A stretch of 11,171 nt of DNA from Bacteroidota bacterium (GTDB lineage: Bacteria; Bacteroidota; Bacteroidia; NS11-12g; UBA955): positions 1 through 11,171 of the forward strand of contig JAGWYC010000042.1 of assembly GCA_018969565.1 (NCBI GenBank). The letters are read 5' to 3'. The translations under genes were made by a program, and so were the position numbers. A model generated the notes under the pieces. The model did no database searches and had not been told where the DNA came from. It worked only from the letters and a program-made list of their open reading frames with translations. This document shows, one piece after another, positions 1 to 8,339 of this stretch; positions within the stretch are counted from its first letter, which is position 1; every line of letters begins with the position of its first letter.

Positions 1-9
1 CCCCTGCCC

Positions 10-965
<956 letters not shown>

Positions 966-966
<1 letters not shown>

Positions 967-2324
967 TATTGGTTGCTGTTGTTGCGGGTCCATTCAGCTA
1001 CAGAAGGACAATTTTCAAAGTCCTTGCTGATGCTGATATAAGTTTTGAGTCGGGTTTTGCGCACCCAGGCATTCAGGGCATCATCCTTTTTCTGTTGCAG
1101 TGCAGCCTGCTGGATTTTGGGATAATCTTGTATCGTGTTGGCTGTATGCGGTTTGGTTTCCGATTTCAGGTACACCAACCGATAGGCGCGTGCGCCGTCA
1201 GGGAATACGGTTAATTGAGGTTCACCGTAGGTTCCCGGAGGCATACCCTGAATCATCTTCACCAGATCTTTCTCCAGCGCGTCCACGGCTACCTTTTGCA
1301 CACCGGTATTTTCGTCAGAGTAGAAGCCACATTCTCCCTTCCTGCCTGATTCCTGGTCGCCGAAACGCTTCACGGCATTGCACCAGGTGATGCTGTCTGT
1401 CATGAGCAGGCTGTAGGCGCTGTCCACCCTTCGTTTAGCCTGAAGCAGGTCTTCGGAAGTGATTTGCGGACGAATCAGGATATGGCGGCAGATAATGCGC
1501 TCTCCACGGCGGCTGATGAGCTTAATCACGTGATAACCATAAGGGCTTTCAATCACCTTGCTGATGCTGTCGGCTTTAAGACGAAAGGCGGCGCGTTCGA
1601 ATTCAGGAACCATATCACCCCTGCCAAACTCGGGCAGCAAGCCGCCCTGCAAGGCCGAGCCGGGATCTTCGCTGTAGGCAGAAGCGAGCTTATCGAATGA
1701 TGCGCCTCTGAGAATTCGGTTTCGCAGGTCTTCCGCTTTTTCTTTGGCATAGGCCTTTGCTTCCGCAGAAACCTTAGGCACTACAATCAGTTCCGCCACT
1801 TCCACTTCGGCGCCAATCAGCGGCAGGCTGTCGCGGGGAATGGATTCGTAATATTCCTGTACCTCGCGAGGGCTTATTTTCACGTTTTCAAGCACCTTGT
1901 TCTCCATGTCACGGGAGAGCATCTGCTCTTTCACCCGCGGACGGATATCGCGTTTGTATTCGGAAAGCGATTTCCCCAGAAACTCTTCCAACTTGCGCTC
2001 GCTGCCCAACTGCCGTGCGTAATAGCGCAGCTTGTTTTCAATTTCAGCATCTACGCGGTTTTCATCCACGGGCAGACTGTCCAGTTCGGCCTGGTTCATC
2101 AGCAGCTTGCGGATGAGCAATTGCTCGAACACAAAACATTCTCCATCTCTGCCGGGACCGGTTTGCTTACTTACCTGGTCGTATTCGGTGAGGTAGTCGC
2201 TGTAGGTGATGATTTTTTCGCCCACCACTGCCAGGATGCCGTCCACATAACGCTCTTTCTGAGCCTGAAGGGTTCCGAGGCTCAGCAGGATCAGCAAGGC
2301 AGACAAGATGGGCTTCATGCGCAT
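966..2324 (-). CDS. SurA-like periplasmic peptidyl-prolyl isomerase
   Basis: A probable periplasmic chaperone and peptidyl-prolyl cis-trans isomerase, likely helping outer-membrane or exported proteins to fold. Residues 1-22 form a signal peptide with a hydrophobic core (ILSALLILLSL) and a likely cut after LQAQ. Residues 23-165 resemble the SurA N-terminal chaperone region (DGILAVVGEKIITYSDY). A first parvulin domain at about 174-273 is well formed, with GASFDKLASAYSEDP, GGLLPEFGRGDMVPEFERAAF and SPYGYHVIKL. A second, weaker parvulin-like region follows at about 276-390, beginning CRHILIRP, and lacks the normal YGYHI ending. The total of 452 residues is close to SurA. The gene starts 24 bp after the upstream isomerase gene and ends overlapping moxR. 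ATG codons at 2324 and 2318 could both be the start; either gives a good signal peptide, and neither has a clear Shine-Dalgarno sequence. Confidence 0.9.
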
Positions 2325-2348
2325 AAAACGGTTCAGTCGCGGAGTATG

Positions 2349-4358
2349 TTACCGGGTGAGGCGTGCTTTCAACTGCTCGTAAACGGGCTCATTCACCTTC
2401 ACCGGATAGCGCTGTGCCACTTCATCCACCCAGGCGTCTTCCAGAACCACCTGATAATCGCTGATTACCGGACCACGGGTTTCGTCAAGCGCCTTAGGAC
2501 CGGCGGGAAGAAACTGATGGATACGCATCAACAGCCACTGGTCGTTTCCACGCTTGCCCATTACCCAGGTGTAGTTCTTCTTACTTTGATATTTCTTACC
2601 TGCGGCGAACAGTTCATTGACAAAGGCGTTGCTGTCTTTCCATTCAAACTTGCCGTCCTGGATGCTCAGGTTGAGCAGACTTTCTTTGGTATGGTAGCGA
2701 TAAATGGAATCGTCGCTGATTTTCTTTTTGATCATTTTGGCCACCGACTTCATGATGGCTTCAGTACGCGCGTTATAAATGGTCACCTGATAGCGATCAT
2801 TCCAGGAATAGCGGGATGCATTGGCCTTGTAGAACGCTTCAAGTCCTGCGGTATCGCGGATGGCTTTATTCCAGACTTTTTCCTGAGCCAGGTTGAACAG
2901 TAGGATGCCCTCGCGGTATTCCTGGTACAGGGCGGCGAACTCGGGGTACTTTTCATTCAGATGGCGATCCAGATAGTCAATACAACTGGCGTCCACCCAG
3001 TTTTTGTAGTAGGTATTCACCACATTGGAAACCTGCTTCAGCTTGGAGGGGCGCTGCATGGCCACCAGGAATCCGGCAAAACGGTCAGCGCTGAACACTT
3101 CATTACCCAAGTTAAACAAAGGCAGGCTGTACACCGGACCGGAGCCCTTCAGGTACATGGCTTTCAGGAGGCTGGAATCCAGCGTGGCGGTGAATTTTTT
3201 CAGGTTCTCAGGATTCTCTTTAAATCCGTATTCCTGCTTGATTTTGGCAATCATGGCCTGAGTGCTCTTGTAGGAGCGGCTGTCGCTGGAGATGTTCTGT
3301 TTCAGCACCGGCTTCATTTCTTCATAGGAAGGAAGCGGCTTCAGGTCAAGGCGTTTCAGGATATGGAATCCGTAGGGAGTGCGGAAGGGCGCACAAACGT
3401 CGCCGTTGTTTTTGAGGGTGAAGGCGGCCTCGGTGAATTCCGGGGTGAGTTCGCCATTCAGGTGGGCGGTGGCATAGAAGTAATCCATCTCGCCATTCAT
3501 GGACTTGGTGGAATAGTCTTCGCTCCAGCGGGCTACCATATCTTCGAAGGAAGCGCCCTTGCGGATTTCTGCATAGATTTCATCTGCTTTGGCCTTTTTC
3601 TGCTGCAGTTCATCGCCGTTGGCATTGGGAGAAAGACGCAGCATCAGGTGGGCCACCTTCATTTCGCCGGCATTCGGGCGACGGTCAATCACTTTCAGGA
3701 TATGATAACCATAGCTGGTGCGGAACACCTTGCTGATTTGACCTGCGGGTGTGTTGAAAGCCACGGTTTCATATGGGTAAACGAACTGGAAGGCGGTGAA
3801 GTAACCCAATGCGCCGCGGTTCTCTTTAGCGCTGGGGTCTTCGCTCTTTTCGAATGCGATGTCGTTGAACTTCTCAGGGTTTTTAGCCAGTTCAGCGGCG
3901 ATGGCCTGAATTTTATTCCAGGCTTTCAGGGTGTCTTCGGGTAAGTCATCCTGGCGGGAAAGAATGAGGATATGGGCCGTGCTCACTTCCCATTTCATGC
4001 GCTCATAGCCTTCCTTCATGAGCTGATCGGTGACTTCACGGTCGCTGAGATAAGGCTTAGCCAACTGGCGACGGTAGCCGTTCAGTTCCTGGATGAACTG
4101 CGGAACCGTATCCAGTTTCAGGTCATAAGCATCCTGTACTTTCAGTTTGAAGCGCTGGTACAGGCGGAGATAATCATCCACTTCAGCGGCATTCGGTTTC
4201 TGGTTGCTGAGGTCTTTGTTCTTCAGGAAGCCTCTTTCAAATTCATCCACAGTAACCGTGTTCTTACCAAAGGTGAATAAGGTTTCGTTCGGATTCTGAG
4301 CCTGAACAGCCTGCATGCCGAGCAGCATCAGGGTGATTGCAGAGATATATACTTTCAT
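2349..4358 (-). CDS. Secreted peptidyl-prolyl isomerase with two parvulin domains (PpiC/SurA type)
   Basis: A second exported peptidyl-prolyl cis-trans isomerase, 669 residues. A signal peptide (ISAITLMLLGMQAVQAQ) ends near residue 21. Residues 25-120 form a charged SurA-N-like helical region. Parvulin domain 1 spans about 122-226 (VSTAHILILSR, then GALGYFTAFQFVYPYETVAF and TSYGYHILKV). Parvulin domain 2 spans about 233-338 (MKVAHLMLRL, KGASFEDMVARWSED, NGEMDYF, then TPYGFHILKRL). Both keep the histidine-containing ends typical of the fold. I do not recognise residues 360-669; this part is rich in charged and aromatic residues and has no visible membrane segment. The protein probably acts in the periplasm on outer-membrane or secreted clients, together with the SurA-like protein encoded 24 bp downstream. 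It begins 40 bp after asnS. A perfect TAnnTTTG box lies only a few bases before its ATG, so it may have its own promoter. Confidence 0.9.
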   Translation of the reverse strand: MKVYISAITLMLLGMQAVQAQNPNETLFTFGKNTVTVDEFERGFLKNKDLSNQKPNAAEVDDYLRLYQRFKLKVQDAYDLKLDTVPQFIQELNGYRRQLAKPYLSDREVTDQLMKEGYERMKWEVSTAHILILSRQDDLPEDTLKAWNKIQAIAAELAKNPEKFNDIAFEKSEDPSAKENRGALGYFTAFQFVYPYETVAFNTPAGQISKVFRTSYGYHILKVIDRRPNAGEMKVAHLMLRLSPNANGDELQQKKAKADEIYAEIRKGASFEDMVARWSEDYSTKSMNGEMDYFYATAHLNGELTPEFTEAAFTLKNNGDVCAPFRTPYGFHILKRLDLKPLPSYEEMKPVLKQNISSDSRSYKSTQAMIAKIKQEYGFKENPENLKKFTATLDSSLLKAMYLKGSGPVYSLPLFNLGNEVFSADRFAGFLVAMQRPSKLKQVSNVVNTYYKNWVDASCIDYLDRHLNEKYPEFAALYQEYREGILLFNLAQEKVWNKAIRDTAGLEAFYKANASRYSWNDRYQVTIYNARTEAIMKSVAKMIKKKISDDSIYRYHTKESLLNLSIQDGKFEWKDSNAFVNELFAAGKKYQSKKNYTWVMGKRGNDQWLLMRIHQFLPAGPKALDETRGPVISDYQVVLEDAWVDEVAQRYPVKVNEPVYEQLKARLTR

Positions 4359-4368
4359 ATACAGTAGG

Positions 4369-4376
4369 CAAAGATA
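4369..4376 (-). promoter_or_regulatory. Putative Bacteroidetes -7 box before the 669-residue isomerase gene
   Basis: Read on the minus strand, the bases are TATCTTTG, a perfect match to the Bacteroidetes -7 consensus TAnnTTTG. It lies 10 bases upstream of the ATG at 4358, so a transcript starting at the usual distance would have almost no leader. No TTG at about -33 is convincing. This could be a real, nearly leaderless promoter for the isomerase/moxR genes, or a chance match between co-transcribed genes. Confidence 0.35.
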
Positions 4377-4398
4377 AGTAAAAGGCTTGCGGGGCTGC

Positions 4399-5913
4399 TT
4401 AGGGCAACAAACGCCCGTACATACGACCGAAGGGAATGGATTCGCGCACGTGTTTCAGCTTGCAAACCCAGGTTACCAGACGCTCGAGGCCCAGGCCAAA
4501 GCCGCTGTGGGGCACGCTGCCGAAGCGGCGCAGGTCGAGGTACCATTCAAAGGCTTCCATGGGCAGTTGGTGTTCTACAATTTTCTCTTGAAGCAGATGC
4601 AGGTCTGTTTCACGCTCGCCGCCGCCCACAATTTCGCCGTAGCCTTCGGGTGCCAGCACATCTACGCCACGGGCCTTGGACGGATCCTGGGCACTGCGCT
4701 TCAGGTAGAAGGCCTTTACCTCGTGTGGCCAGTCGTACACCATCACCGGCACATCAAACAAGCGGGTGAGCACGGTTTCGTCGCTGCCGCCAAAGTCGTT
4801 GCCATAGCGGAAGTTCTCGGCGCTTTCAATCCACTGCGGGATGTTGCGGAGGTCTTCCTCCAGGTCACGCAGTTCGTTGCGCAGTTCCTGAATTTTATTC
4901 TGATGGAAGCCTATTTCGCCTTTCTTCATGCCGGGCGTGGCAATTTTGGCTTCGCGTTCTTCAATATCTTTTAATACCGCATCGTGGCGTTCCTGCGTTT
5001 CCTTCCAAGCCTGGCGCAGAGAGGTGATGCTGTTCACACCGTTTACGTCCTGCTCGCCGCGGATGATGCGCACTGCTTCATCGTAAGTCATACGGGGGAA
5101 GGGTTTCAGGCTGCTTTCCAGGATGGCAGTATCGCGGCCAATCAGATCCAGTTCAGCCTTGTTGGTGTTGAGTACCTCGCGGATAACGGTATGCAGCATG
5201 CCTTCAATCACATCCATATTCTGGAAGATGTCGTAGAAAGCCATCTCAGGTTCAATCATCCAGAACTCGCTCAGGTGGCGGCGGGTTTTGCTCTTTTCTG
5301 CGCGGAAGGTGGGGCCGAAGGTATAAATACGTCCGAAAGCCATAGCCATAGCTTCCCCGTAAAGTTGTCCGCTCTGGCTGAGATAAGCAGGATCGCCGTA
5401 GAAATCTGTTTCAAATAGGTTGCTGGTTCCTTCACAGGCATTGCCGGTAAAGATGGGCGCGTCCATCTGCAGAAAACCCTGCTCCTGGAAGAACTTATGG
5501 ATGCTGTAGATAATGGTGTTGCGGATGCGCATGATGGCCCACTGTCTGCTGCTGCGCAGCCACAGGTGACGATGATCCATCAGGAAGTCCACCCCGTGTT
5601 CTTTTTTGGAAATGGGATATTCTTCAGCAACCTGAAATACTTCAACATTGCTTACCTGCAGTTCCACGCCGCCGATTTGTTTTTCATCAAGGACCACCTT
5701 GCCGGTGAGGGCCACACTGCTCTCCATGCTGAGGCTGCGCGCCTGCTCAAAAACCTGTTCACCGCAGTTGTCCAGCGCCACCACGCACTGACAGAATCCG
5801 GTTCCGTCGCGCATCACAAGAAACACAATGCCCTTGCTTTCGCGCTTATTCGTCACCCAGCCTTTAATGGTGGTGCTTTGTTCCGCTGCTGCTGCTAAAT
5901 CTTTTATGTACAT
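4399..5913 (-). CDS. asnS: Asparaginyl-tRNA synthetase (AsnRS), with an inserted charged helical segment
   Basis: Charges tRNA-Asn with asparagine in the cytoplasm (class IIb synthetase). The 504-residue form has an OB-fold anticodon-binding domain at about 14-95 (TIKGWVTNKRESKGIVFLVM). Catalytic motif 2 is at 203-226 (FRAEKSKTRRHLSEFWMIEP) and motif 3 at 471-480 (GFGLGLERLV). VPHSGFGLG and the GQLYGEAMAMA region are AsnRS-like. I chose the ATG at 5913 over one at 5970, because the longer form adds 19 residues (MLILTLNLHPVF...) unlike the family and would start upstream of the likely promoter. Oddities: about 70 extra residues at roughly 286-368, rich in Glu, Lys, Arg and Gln and probably a helical hairpin, lie between the AVRII and GNDFGG segments. 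The C-terminus reads IPFGRMYGRLLP, where E. coli has IPFPRTPRNASF. The gene diverges from rpoN and is followed by the isomerase genes. Confidence 0.95.
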   Translation of the reverse strand: MYIKDLAAAAEQSTTIKGWVTNKRESKGIVFLVMRDGTGFCQCVVALDNCGEQVFEQARSLSMESSVALTGKVVLDEKQIGGVELQVSNVEVFQVAEEYPISKKEHGVDFLMDHRHLWLRSSRQWAIMRIRNTIIYSIHKFFQEQGFLQMDAPIFTGNACEGTSNLFETDFYGDPAYLSQSGQLYGEAMAMAFGRIYTFGPTFRAEKSKTRRHLSEFWMIEPEMAFYDIFQNMDVIEGMLHTVIREVLNTNKAELDLIGRDTAILESSLKPFPRMTYDEAVRIIRGEQDVNGVNSITSLRQAWKETQERHDAVLKDIEEREAKIATPGMKKGEIGFHQNKIQELRNELRDLEEDLRNIPQWIESAENFRYGNDFGGSDETVLTRLFDVPVMVYDWPHEVKAFYLKRSAQDPSKARGVDVLAPEGYGEIVGGGERETDLHLLQEKIVEHQLPMEAFEWYLDLRRFGSVPHSGFGLGLERLVTWVCKLKHVRESIPFGRMYGRLLP

Positions 5914-5916
5914 TTG
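5909..5916 (+). promoter_or_regulatory. Putative -7 box driving rpoN
   Basis: TACATTTG followed by CC is a perfect match to TAnnTTTG on the plus strand, about 73 bases before the rpoN ATG. It overlaps the asnS start codon, whose complement CAT is at 5911-5913. A TTTG at 5877-5880 is too far upstream (28 bases) to be a good -33 element. The site is plausible but unproven. Confidence 0.38.
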
Positions 5917-5946
5917 CCTGAGTCGGGTTTTGATAAAAACCGGATG

Positions 5947-5954
5947 CAAATTTA
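5947..5954 (-). promoter_or_regulatory. Putative -7 box driving asnS
   Basis: On the minus strand the bases are TAAATTTG followed by CA, a perfect TAnnTTTG match 33 bases upstream of the asnS ATG at 5913. The expected transcript start is near 5940, giving a leader of about 27 bases. A TTG lies 13 bases further upstream, closer than the usual -33 spacing. The placement supports 5913 as the asnS start rather than 5970. Confidence 0.5.
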
Positions 5955-5989
5955 GGGTGAGGATTAACAATTAGGTCGAGGAAGGGTAT

Positions 5990-7444
5990 ATGAGTTCCAT
6001 GAAACAGCACCTGAGCCAGAAGATGTTGCAGCGACTGAGTCCGCAGCAGATTCAGTTCATCAAGCTATTGCAGCTCAACACGCTTGATTTTGAGGAGAAG
6101 CTGGACCAGGAATTGCTGGATAATCCTGCGCTTGAAACAGGCAAGGGCGAAGAAGAAGAAACCTTCTCCAATGCGGAGGATGAACTGGTTCAGGAGGAAG
6201 AACCTTTCTCCCGCGATGTGGATATAGACGAACTGCTGCGTTACAACGACGACGACGGGGGCTTCCGCCTGAATGAGGATTACGGCGATGAGGAACAACG
6301 TGAAATGCCCATTGCCAGCACCTACAGCTTTCAGGATTATCTGGCGGAACAAGCCAGGGCCACCTTCCCGAAGGAAGAGGATCTGATTCTGGCCATACAC
6401 CTCATCAACAGCATCGAGGAAGACGGCTATCTGCGCCGGGAGCTGCGTGCCATCGTTAACGATCTGGCTTTTTCAGAGAATATCACCACCACGGAAGATT
6501 ACCTGGAGCGCATCCTCATCAAGATTCAGAACTTCGACCCGCCCGGCATCGCGGCCCGTGACCTTCAGGAATGCCTGTTGCTGCAATTGTATAAGAAGGA
6601 TTACGGCGACAACCCGGCACTTTCCCTCGCAGAGCGTATTATTTCCGAACACATGGAAGCCTTCGGGAAAAAGCATTACGAAAAGATCAAGCGCTCACTG
6701 AAAATCAACGACGACCAGCTCCGCGACGCCATAAAAGAAATCACAAAGCTCACACCCAAGCCCGGAATGACCCAGGGCGGCGCTTCAAAAACCATGTACA
6801 TCGTGCCCGATTTCATCGTGCGCAACGACGAAGGCCGACTGGAAGTGCTGCTGAATTCCCGGAATGCGCCTGAGCTACGGCTCAGCCCGGCATACGCCGA
6901 AACCCTCCGCGCCTATGAAGCCGCACCGGAAAAGGACCGCAACATGAAAGAAGCCGTGCAGTACATCAAGCAGAAACTGGAAGGTGCGCGCTGGTTTATT
7001 GATTCGGTGAAACAGCGGCAGCATACCCTGCTGAGCACTATGCAGGCCATCGTGGCCAGGCAGCATGAGTATTTCCAGGACGGCGATGAAGCCAAGCTGA
7101 AACCCATGATCCTGAAGGATATTGCCGAGAAGGTAAATCTGGACATCAGCACCATCAGCAGGGTGGCCAACAGCAAATATGTGGAAACTGATTTTGGCAT
7201 CATCCCGCTGAAGTTCTTCTTCAGCGAAGGGATAGCCACGGAAGACGGCGATGAAGTGTCTAACCGCGAGATCAAGAAGATCCTAAAGGACGCCATTGAA
7301 GCAGAGGACAAGTCGAAACCCCTCACCGACGAGGCCCTGATGGACCTGCTGAAGCAGCGCGGATATCATATTGCCCGACGCACGGTAGCCAAATACCGGG
7401 AGCAACTGAACATTTCCGTGGCGAGGCTGCGGAAGGAGTTGTGA
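5990..7444 (+). CDS. rpoN: RNA polymerase sigma-54 factor RpoN
   Basis: The alternative sigma factor sigma-54 directs RNA polymerase to -24/-12 (GG-N10-GC) promoters and needs AAA+ activators. All regions are visible in 484 residues. Region I, the Gln/Leu-rich activator-interacting part, is at about 4-50 (LSQKMLQRLSPQQIQFIKLL, then ELLDNPALE). A very acidic region II lies at about 52-108. The core-binding domain is at about 115-310 and includes NFDPPGIAARDLQECLLLQL. The DNA-binding helix-turn-helix is at about 373-413 (KDIAEKVNLDISTISRVANS). The RpoN box ARRTVAKYRE is at 462-471. The start is preceded by a purine-rich AGGAAGG, a good Shine-Dalgarno sequence. ATG codons occur at residues 1 and 4. 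The gene is intact, divergent from asnS, and is the last high-GC gene before the phosphonate cassette. No activator gene is in the window. Confidence 0.98.
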   Translation: MSSMKQHLSQKMLQRLSPQQIQFIKLLQLNTLDFEEKLDQELLDNPALETGKGEEEETFSNAEDELVQEEEPFSRDVDIDELLRYNDDDGGFRLNEDYGDEEQREMPIASTYSFQDYLAEQARATFPKEEDLILAIHLINSIEEDGYLRRELRAIVNDLAFSENITTTEDYLERILIKIQNFDPPGIAARDLQECLLLQLYKKDYGDNPALSLAERIISEHMEAFGKKHYEKIKRSLKINDDQLRDAIKEITKLTPKPGMTQGGASKTMYIVPDFIVRNDEGRLEVLLNSRNAPELRLSPAYAETLRAYEAAPEKDRNMKEAVQYIKQKLEGARWFIDSVKQRQHTLLSTMQAIVARQHEYFQDGDEAKLKPMILKDIAEKVNLDISTISRVANSKYVETDFGIIPLKFFFSEGIATEDGDEVSNREIKKILKDAIEAEDKSKPLTDEALMDLLKQRGYHIARRTVAKYREQLNISVARLRKEL

Positions 7445-7469
7445 CTTTATTTTCCTCCCGACATGGAGA

Positions 7470-7488
7470 AAAACTCGAAATGAGTTTT
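7470..7488 (+). terminator. Small AT-rich hairpin after rpoN, possible terminator
   Basis: AAAACTC (7470-7476) pairs perfectly with GAGTTTT (7482-7488) across a 5-base loop, 25 bases after the rpoN stop. The stem holds only three G-C pairs and no long T-run follows directly, although a T6 run lies at 7502-7507. It may be a weak terminator; the evidence is the pairing and position only. Confidence 0.3.
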
Positions 7489-7614
7489 ATGGCCATGGAT
7501 TGTTTTTTCAGAGCAATGTTGCGAAGCTTTCCTAATACGAAACAAAACAAAATTTACCTTTTTTATAAATCGACACATTACGTTGAATGACACGCGAAAG
7601 CATAACAAATAAGT

Positions 7615-7622
7615 AATTTTTG
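7615..7622 (+). promoter_or_regulatory. Weak -7-like box before the phosphonate operon
   Basis: AATTTTTG followed by CA matches TAnnTTTG except at the first base, and ends 42 bases before the ATG at 7665. A TTG at 7583-7585 is 29 bases upstream, too far for a standard -33 element. It is the best candidate in the 220-base gap between rpoN and the hydrolase gene, but it is weak. I found no -24/-12 sigma-54 site in this gap. Confidence 0.25.
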
Positions 7623-7640
7623 CATATAGGTAAGAAATAA

Positions 7641-7665
7641 TGTAGCAGCTTTTTTCGCTGCAACA
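7641..7665 (+). promoter_or_regulatory. Hairpin ending at the start codon of the phosphonatase-like gene
   Basis: TGTAGCAGC (7641-7649) can pair with GCTGCAACA (7657-7665), giving 8 of 9 pairs with one A-A mismatch, around a 7-base loop of T6C. The last paired base is the A of the start codon at 7665. No Shine-Dalgarno sequence precedes this gene, so a stem at this position would sit where the ribosome loads. It could limit translation of the first gene of the operon. Only the pairing is observed; the function is inferred. Confidence 0.4.
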
Positions 7666-8336
7666 TGTTTCCCTTTCTAACAGTATTCGATATAGCCGGA
7701 ACCACCATGAACGATCGGGGGTTAGTGCAAATGGCTTTGATAGATGTATTCAAAGAACACACAAATATTGAGATTCCCATGTCCAGGGCCAATAATCTTA
7801 TGGGAATTCCAAAACCGGTGGCATTTGAGTATTTGTGCGATGATTACGAAATAAAGCCCAAGGCTTCTGTCATTCATGCCCTGACAGAACGATTTGAAGA
7901 AAGACTCATTGCATCTTATCAAAATCCGGTGAACATAGAGCCGATGCCATTTGCTGAAGAAGTATTTTCATACCTACGTAAAAATGGAAGTAAAGTTGCT
8001 TTGGATACAGGATTCAGCCAACGCATCACCAAAACAATTATTGAGACACTGCAATGGGAAAACAAAATCGACACCCATATCAGTTCAGACGAGGTAAACA
8101 GAGGAAGACCGCAACCGGATTTAATATTCGAAGCGATGGGACGCATGGGGGTTCACAGCCACGCTATGGTAGCTAAAGTGGGCGATTCCATCAGCGACTT
8201 GTCTGAAGGCTTTGCAGCGGGTTGTGGCTGGGTGATAGGCGTGGAAACAGGTGCATGTACCCGCGAGGAACTGGAACGATTTCCTCATACTCATATCATA
8301 CGCAACTTATCCGAGTTGTTCAACATATTCACTTAA
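7665..8336 (+). CDS. Phosphonatase-like HAD hydrolase (PhnX-like, TIGR03351 type)
   Basis: Probably cleaves a C-P bond in a phosphonoacetaldehyde-like compound, releasing phosphate; a cytoplasmic enzyme of the HAD superfamily. Motif I is FDIAGTT (residues 8-14), with nucleophile Asp9 and Ala11, the DxAGT form that marks phosphonatases. The cap segment MGIPK (46-50) aligns with the Bacillus cereus PhnX segment holding Schiff-base Lys53, so Lys50 is the candidate lysine. DTGFS (114-118) is motif II, with Phe117 where PhnX has Tyr128. GRPQPD (147-152) carries the Arg that replaces the usual HAD lysine. Motif IV is KVGDSISDLSEG (171-182). At 223 residues it is shorter than PhnX (about 265), as expected of the PhnX-like clade. 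An in-frame TAA at 7638 leaves ATG 7665 as the only start. It is the first of three tightly packed genes. The exact substrate is unknown. Confidence 0.9.
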   Translation: MFPFLTVFDIAGTTMNDRGLVQMALIDVFKEHTNIEIPMSRANNLMGIPKPVAFEYLCDDYEIKPKASVIHALTERFEERLIASYQNPVNIEPMPFAEEVFSYLRKNGSKVALDTGFSQRITKTIIETLQWENKIDTHISSDEVNRGRPQPDLIFEAMGRMGVHSHAMVAKVGDSISDLSEGFAAGCGWVIGVETGACTREELERFPHTHIIRNLSELFNIFT

Positions 8337-8339
8337 GCC

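Noticed and set aside
2121..2903. A 260-codon plus-strand frame spanning the junction of the two isomerase genes
   Set aside because: It is antisense to both real genes and shows no recognisable domain. The same holds for the plus-strand frames at 463-1041, 4387-4974 and 4984-5418.
2961..3944. A 327-codon open frame on the plus strand, opposite the 669-residue isomerase gene
   Set aside because: It is antisense to a clear two-parvulin gene, has low-complexity His/Gly/Val-rich translation and resembles no family. The opposite strand's codon use explains the lack of stops.
5914..5970. Extended AsnRS start at 5970
   Set aside because: The 19 added residues do not resemble the family, and a good -7 box lies inside this stretch.
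5970..5979. The ten-base word ATTAGGTCGA occurs before rpoN and again at 10780-10789 before the transposase
   Set aside because: Shared words of this length are expected by chance between many pairs of positions in 11 kb, and the flanks do not match.
7445..7664. Possible sigma-54 promoter for the phosphonate operon, suggested by the neighbouring rpoN
   Set aside because: No GG-N10-GC pair was found; the TTTTTGC at 7616-7623 has no GG at the required distance, and the GG at 7629-7630 is followed by TG rather than GC.
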